From the NCBI RefSeq assembly GCF_900108565.1, contig NZ_LT629971.1:868001-932000 (forward strand): 64,000 nucleotides of DNA. The letters are read 5' to 3'. Positions 60,017-64,000 of this stretch are shown in pieces; position 1 is the first letter of the stretch, and each line of letters begins with the position of its first letter. A model generated the notes under the pieces. The model saw only the letters and a program-made list of their open reading frames with translations. It searched no databases and was not told where the DNA came from. Origin of the DNA: Mycolicibacterium rutilum. Its GTDB lineage: Bacteria > Actinomycetota > Actinomycetes > Mycobacteriales > Mycobacteriaceae. Position numbers and translations under genes: made by a program.

Positions 60017-61453
60017 TCAAGCCGACGCCGAGATCTCGGTGCGCACCGCTTCGAGTACCCGTTTCAGCGACGGCAACCGGCGGTCCCGTTCGGTCGCGGC
60101 GCGGGCGGTCTCCAGCGCATGCTGGCGCAGTTCGGCGTCGACCTCGGCGATGCGCTCCTGCGCGGCCTGCGCGTCGCGTTCGTCGCGGGCGGCCGATTCG
60201 GCGCTGAACGCGCTCTCGGCGGCCAGCACCCGGGTGGCGACCCGCTCCTCGACCGTCGACCTCAGCGCGGTGAAGACGTCGGAAACCCAGCGGTCGAGCA
60301 CCCCGCGGTCGTACAGCAACCCGCGGATGCCCACCACCCACACCGTCAGCGTCAACCCCAGGACCGCGCCGACGGCCAGGCCCGCGACGGTCAGCCCCGG
60401 TGCCAGACCGGCGAACAGCCGCGTCACCATCAGCGCCACGCCAAGCCCGAAGCCGGCGCCGAGGACCGTCATCAGTTGAGTCTCCAACCGCCGCGACTTC
60501 AACGGCGGCGGGTCGATCACCGGGGCGTCCGGCGGGGTCGGCGGCCGCGGCGCGGGCAGCTGAAGCTGGGCCGCCACGTCGGCCACCTGCGCGGTGATGC
60601 CTTCCTCTACTTCTGTGACGACGTCGGCCGCCCGGCGTCGCACCTGCGCCTCGAAGTCGCCGAGCTGGCGTCGGCCCAGTTTCGAGGCGTCGTCGGCCAG
60701 CTCGGCGCGCACCGATGTGCACCGGTTGCGCGCGAAGTAGCCCAGCTGCAGCCGGGCCTGTTGGACCTGGGTGCGCAGCGCGATGGTCCGCTCGGATTTC
60801 GCCAGCCGCCGCCCGCGGGTGATGTCGTCGCGGTTCTGCTGCAGCGTCGCCACCCGCGCCCGCCTGCCTGTTCCGTCACCGTCGGCGGTGTACCGGTCGA
60901 TCAGCTCTTGGATACGGGTTTCCCACGCCCGCAACCGGTTTCGGCGGACCAGCTCGGGATCGGCCAGCCGCTGACGCAGCAGACCGACGAGTTCGTCGAC
61001 GCGCGGCTCACCCAGATCCGGTGCGGCCGCGGCGCCCACCCACGGCACGTGCGCATACCGCTCCGACCACCCGCTCAACGCCTCCCGGTCGGCGGTCAGC
61101 ACCTCGCGCCAGCCGCGGTAAGTGTCGATCTTCGACACCACCCCGACCACCAGGTCGGTGTGGCGGCTCACCAGATCGACCAGCTCGCAGTCGGATTCGG
61201 TCAACGGTGTCGCCGCCGACACGACGAACACCACGGCCAGCGGCGCGTCGCCGGTGGCGAGGTCGTCGGCCTCGACGACGGTGGTCTCGGACATCCGGTC
61301 GCGCAGTGCGGCGGCCAGGCTGGTGCTGCCCGCCAGCCACGGCCCTGTCACCAGCACCACGTCGCGGGCCCGCACCGCGGGCGGGGTCAGTCCCGGTTCG
61401 ACCGCGGCGACGACGGCGTCGGCGGCCGCGACCTGGTCGGCGACCGTGTTCAT
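60017..61453 (-). CDS. Membrane-associated dynamin-like/GTPase-like protein (Rv0210-like)
   Basis: A 478-residue protein. The N-terminal domain resembles a GTPase, but the P-loop reads GPWLAGSTS where Gly-x4-Gly-Lys-Ser/Thr is expected, so the nucleotide-binding Lys is missing. VVSKIDTY replaces the usual NKxD. A long helical region (about 190-300) is probably coiled-coil. Two hydrophobic helices (about 325-385) form a hairpin, and a second helical region follows to the end. This order (G domain, helices, membrane hairpin, helices) resembles bacterial dynamins such as IniC. ATG 61453 overlaps the upstream gene's stop by four bases (ATGA). Function unknown. Confidence 0.8.
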   Translation of the reverse strand: MNTVADQVAAADAVVAAVEPGLTPPAVRARDVVLVTGPWLAGSTSLAAALRDRMSETTVVEADDLATGDAPLAVVFVVSAATPLTESDCELVDLVSRHTDLVVGVVSKIDTYRGWREVLTADREALSGWSERYAHVPWVGAAAAPDLGEPRVDELVGLLRQRLADPELVRRNRLRAWETRIQELIDRYTADGDGTGRRARVATLQQNRDDITRGRRLAKSERTIALRTQVQQARLQLGYFARNRCTSVRAELADDASKLGRRQLGDFEAQVRRRAADVVTEVEEGITAQVADVAAQLQLPAPRPPTPPDAPVIDPPPLKSRRLETQLMTVLGAGFGLGVALMVTRLFAGLAPGLTVAGLAVGAVLGLTLTVWVVGIRGLLYDRGVLDRWVSDVFTALRSTVEERVATRVLAAESAFSAESAARDERDAQAAQERIAEVDAELRQHALETARAATERDRRLPSLKRVLEAVRTEISASA

Positions 61454-62496
61454 CGCGTGCGGCCCAGCAGCCGCAGGGAGCCGCGGCTGATGTCGGCTGC
61501 GCACGCCCGGTGCAGCGCGGTGACCGGTCCCCGCCCGTAGCGCCGCCAGTGGGTGGCGCGCCGCAGGTGGGCGCTCGGAGAGTCACCGCGGTCGACGTGG
61601 GCCCCGGCGGCCTCCACCACGTCGACCGCCGCGCCCATCACCGCCAGCACGGTGTCGTCGGTGGTGAGCAGGTCGGCGAGTCGCCGGTCGCGGGATTGCG
61701 CCGCGATGGCGTGCACGTCGGCGATCGCGGTCCGCAGCCGTTCGTAGCGCTGCGGCGCGGCCGCCGCGTGCAGATTGTCGACGACCCGGTCGAGGTTGCT
61801 CAGCTGCCGCAGGTGCGGCACCAGGTCCGCGGCCGTCGCGCCCCTGGAGAGCGTCAGCACCGCGTGGGCGATGCCGAACCGGTCCAGCGCGTCGAGCAGC
61901 CGGGCGCGCACGTCGCTCGGCACCGGGTGCGGGCACCGGACGAACCCGTCGGTCGACGACAGGTCCGCCGGCTCGGTGACCAGCGTGTGCAGCGCGGCGA
62001 GCAGGTCGTCGGCCAGCGCGACGTCGGCCAGCAGCGCCGCCATCGGCACCGTCGGCAGCCCGGTCACCGCCCGGTGGTGCGCGGCGCGGTGGTGGGCCGC
62101 CGCGAGCGGACCGCCCGGGCCGTATCCGGACAGGTCGGCCTTGTTGAGCACGACGACGGCGGGCCGGCGCGACGCGTCGACCATCGCCAGGTCCTCACGC
62201 TTGGGAGCCTCGGCGATCACCAGCACATCCACGTCCGCGCCGGCGGACACCACCGTCACACCCGCGCCGCCGAGCGCCTTGGCGACCGTGCGCACGCCCA
62301 CGCCGGGCCTGCCGTGCACCGCGACCCGCGTCGGCGCCGCCAGCCGCCGCACGATCGGCATCAGCCGCGGATCGCGGTCCTGCGCGATCTGCCTCAACGC
62401 GTCGACGAAAATCGGGTGACCCTCCCTGTCGGTGGGCCTACGTGTATCGAGCCCGCCACGACGATGGTGGCATCCCGCCGCACCCACGGCGAGCAC
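61450..62496 (-). CDS. GTPase-like protein with degenerate P-loop (Rv0209-like)
   Basis: A 348-residue partner of the downstream membrane protein. The first conserved block VAVHGRPGVGVRTVAKAL looks like a P-loop, but the Lys is replaced (GVRT), while the guanine-specificity motif VVLNKADLSGYG is intact. The C-terminal half is helical and basic (RRATHWRRYGRGPVTALHRAC). The start is uncertain: GTG 62496 is used, a GTG at 62487 is an alternative, and both lie in weakly conserved sequence; M. tuberculosis Rv0209 is 361 residues. It is translationally coupled to the next gene (ATGA) and diverges from trmB over 86 bp. Confidence 0.78.
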   Translation of the reverse strand: MLAVGAAGCHHRRGGLDTRRPTDREGHPIFVDALRQIAQDRDPRLMPIVRRLAAPTRVAVHGRPGVGVRTVAKALGGAGVTVVSAGADVDVLVIAEAPKREDLAMVDASRRPAVVVLNKADLSGYGPGGPLAAAHHRAAHHRAVTGLPTVPMAALLADVALADDLLAALHTLVTEPADLSSTDGFVRCPHPVPSDVRARLLDALDRFGIAHAVLTLSRGATAADLVPHLRQLSNLDRVVDNLHAAAAPQRYERLRTAIADVHAIAAQSRDRRLADLLTTDDTVLAVMGAAVDVVEAAGAHVDRGDSPSAHLRRATHWRRYGRGPVTALHRACAADISRGSLRLLGRTR

Positions 62497-62582
62497 GCCG
62501 TTTCCCGGCCTGGGGACAACTTCCGGGCCGAAGGCAACTGTTGGGTATCAATCTGTACCACGATGCGGGTACTCGACCCCTG

Positions 62583-63356
62583 ATGAGCGACCATGGACGG
62601 ATGCATCAACCCGGACCCGATGTCGCCGACGCGTCGGCTTCGGGTCCCGAAACCCCTGCTGACCGGTACCGCTTCCCGCGCGTCACCAGCTTCCGCACCC
62701 GGCGCAGCACTCTGTCGGCTGCCCAGCAGGCGACCTGGGAGCGGCTGTGGCCGGAGCTGGGGATGCATGCGCGCGACGGCGACGTTCCGGCCCCCCGGCT
62801 GGACACCGACGCCTGGTTCGGCCGGTCCGCGCCCATCGTCCTGGAGATCGGCTGCGGCACCGGCACCTCGACGCTGGCGATGGCGCAGGCCGAACCGCAT
62901 CTCGACGTGGTCGCGGTGGAGGTCTACCGGCGCGGGCTGGCGCAGCTGCTGTCGGCCATCGACCGCGCGCACGTCACGAACATCCGGCTGGTCCGCGGCG
63001 ACGGCGTCGACGTGCTGCAGCACATGTTCGGCCCGGACTCGCTGACCGGCGTGCGGGTGTTCTTCCCGGACCCGTGGCCCAAGGCCCGCCACCACAAACG
63101 CCGCCTGCTGCAGCCGGGCACCGTAGCGCTGATCGCCGACCGGCTGCGTCCCGGTGGCGTGCTGCACGCAGCCACCGACCACGCGGACTACGCCGAGCAC
63201 ATCGCCGAGGTCGGCGACGCCGAGCCCCGGCTGCGCCGGATCAGCCCGTCGGACGCGTTGCCGATCTCCGTGCAGCGACCGGTCACCAAGTACGAGGGCA
63301 AGGCGCAGCACGTCGGCAGCGCCGTCACCGAACTGCTGTGGGAGAAGACGTCATGA
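62583..63356 (+). CDS. trmB: tRNA (guanine-N7-)-methyltransferase TrmB
   Basis: Adds a 7-methyl group to G46 of tRNA using SAM. The 257 residues include the SAM-binding motif IVLEIGCGTGTSTLAMA (near residue 82) and the TrmB hallmark FFPDPWPKARHHKRRL (about residues 160-175), followed by PGGVLHAATDHADYAE. The ATG at 62583 starts a moderately variable N-terminus. The NYN-domain gene overlaps its stop by four bases (ATGA). The pair is conserved in mycobacteria next to mmpL3 (Rv0208c-Rv0207c-Rv0206c), so mmpL3 is expected just outside the right edge. Confidence 0.95.
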   Translation: MSDHGRMHQPGPDVADASASGPETPADRYRFPRVTSFRTRRSTLSAAQQATWERLWPELGMHARDGDVPAPRLDTDAWFGRSAPIVLEIGCGTGTSTLAMAQAEPHLDVVAVEVYRRGLAQLLSAIDRAHVTNIRLVRGDGVDVLQHMFGPDSLTGVRVFFPDPWPKARHHKRRLLQPGTVALIADRLRPGGVLHAATDHADYAEHIAEVGDAEPRLRRISPSDALPISVQRPVTKYEGKAQHVGSAVTELLWEKTS

Positions 63357-64000
63357 GCGTCACCGAAGACCTCGGACACAGAGAAGAACACAGAGAAGAA
63401 GTAGCCCCGCCGCCCGAGCCGCCGACCGACGGGACGGCCCGGGTGCTGCTGGTGTGGGACGCACCGAACCTCGACATGGGGCTGGGCTCCATCTTGGGGG
63501 GACGGCCGACCGCCGCGCACCGCCCGCGCTTCGACGCGCTGGGCCGCTGGCTGCTGGCGCACACCGCGGAGCTGTCGGCGACGCGCCCGAACGTGTCCCT
63601 GGAGCCCGAGGCCACGGTGTTCACCAACATCGCCCCCGGCAGCGCCGACGTCGTCCGGCCGTGGGTCGAAGCGTTGCGTAACGTGGGGTTCGCGGTCTTC
63701 GCGAAACCGAAGATCGACGAAGACAGCGACGTCGACTCCGACATGCTCGACCACATCGCGCTGCGCCGCAGCGAGGGTCTGGCCAGCGTGTTGGTGGCCT
63801 CCGCCGACGGGCAGGCCTTCAAACTTCCCTTGGAGGACATCGCCCGCGACGGCATTCCGGTTCAGGTGCTCGGATTTCGCGAACATGCGAGCTGGGCGCT
63901 AGCGTCGGATACCTTGGAGTTCGTCGACCTGGAGGACATTCCTGGTGTTTTCCGGGAACCGCTACCGCGAATCGGCCTCGATTCGCTGCCCGAGCAGGGG
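63353..64000 (+). CDS. NYN-domain (PIN-like) protein, 3' end outside window (Rv0207c-like)
   Basis: The reading is open to the right edge with 216 residues visible; the M. tuberculosis homologue has about 242. The NYN fold, a metal-dependent PIN-like ribonuclease domain, is shown by the N-terminal LLVWDAPNLDMGLGSIL, acidic clusters KIDEDSDVDSDMLDHIAL and VASADGQAFKLPLEDIARDG, which place the metal-binding Asp residues. It may process tRNA or other RNA and is coupled to trmB. In M. tuberculosis it lies between trmB and mmpL3. The first 28 residues are Glu-rich and likely disordered. Confidence 0.9.
   Translation, partial: MSVTEDLGHREEHREEVAPPPEPPTDGTARVLLVWDAPNLDMGLGSILGGRPTAAHRPRFDALGRWLLAHTAELSATRPNVSLEPEATVFTNIAPGSADVVRPWVEALRNVGFAVFAKPKIDEDSDVDSDMLDHIALRRSEGLASVLVASADGQAFKLPLEDIARDGIPVQVLGFREHASWALASDTLEFVDLEDIPGVFREPLPRIGLDSLPEQG

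Noticed and set aside
60119-61540. Plus-strand frame of 473 residues opposite the dynamin-like gene
   Set aside because: Composition (His/Gln/Arg-rich) and lack of motifs show it to be antisense to a secure coding gene.
1-64000. CRISPR arrays, tRNA or rRNA genes, insertion sequences or phage genes
   Set aside because: No regularly spaced repeats, no cloverleaf or rRNA-like stretch, and no transposase, integrase or terminal inverted repeat was seen in reading the window.

Overview
The window is high-GC, densely packed chromosomal DNA from a mycobacterium, most likely a fast-growing Mycolicibacterium. This rests on gene content and order, since no rRNA or species marker is present. A mycolate and arabinan envelope gene set (aftD, the DUF3068 membrane protein, and an NYN protein next to trmB) lies among many fadE, fadD, fadA and lip genes. 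Most genes are recognisable homologues of the M. tuberculosis Rv0207c-Rv0244c block in broadly the same order, interrupted by genes that block lacks. No phage, insertion sequence, tRNA, rRNA or CRISPR array was seen.

Layout. 1-11.6 kb: the end of a Rossmann-fold reductase gene; fadE5 with a repressor-type promoter; a bidirectional terminator; a NarL-type two-component pair; a short structured intergenic RNA; an F420-type oxidoreductase divergent from a TehA/SLAC1 transporter; then fadA2 divergent from fabG4-htdX, followed by a TetR gene. 11.7-29.4 kb: lpqI, a 97-aa protein, the 57-aa DUF2613 protein, the giant arabinosyltransferase gene aftD, an MFS exporter, php with an acyl-CoA synthetase, and the envelope cluster equivalent to Rv0228-Rv0223c. 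29.4-36.6 kb: a second FadE5-type dehydrogenase divergent from a TetR gene across a region of nested palindromes, then a reductase, an AraC/GyrI-like regulator, nat, an HD-domain protein, two small proteins and echA1. 36.7-42.8 kb: a Ser/Thr kinase and a lipid-ester block (PlsC-type acyltransferase with a KstR-type box, two HSL-type hydrolases, a WS/DGAT acyltransferase). 42.8-50.1 kb: a double-length fused acyl-CoA dehydrogenase, a small operon of ferredoxin, Cys-containing regulator and membrane protein, a LAL-type LuxR regulator and lipW. 50.1-57.9 kb: amidohydrolase, CaiB-type CoA transferase, double-hotdog hydratase, fadE3, a HutC-type GntR regulator, an enoyl-CoA hydratase and fadD4. 57.9-64 kb: a palindromic repeat, pckA, two GTPase-like proteins with degraded P-loops, trmB and a truncated NYN-domain gene at the right edge.

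How the genes work together. The dominant theme is acyl-CoA activation and oxidation (fadD4 and a second ligase; four FadE proteins; EchA and MaoC-type hydratases; FabG4; FadA2) linked to acyl transfer to and from neutral or membrane lipids (LipC-, LipW- and WS/DGAT-type enzymes). pckA gives the gluconeogenic exit for carbon that enters as acetyl-CoA. A second theme is envelope building (AftD, the DUF3068 cluster, LpqI recycling). Several promoters carry palindromes that point to local repressor circuits. In particular, a shared TTAC-N6-GTAA box occurs at both fadE5 and the fadA2/fabG4 divergent promoter. Many starts have a TANNNT hexamer 6-8 nt upstream, which fits leaderless transcripts; I used this to choose several starts.

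Limits. All functions come from reading motifs and family resemblance. No search, alignment or folding program was run, and comparisons with M. tuberculosis genes are from memory.
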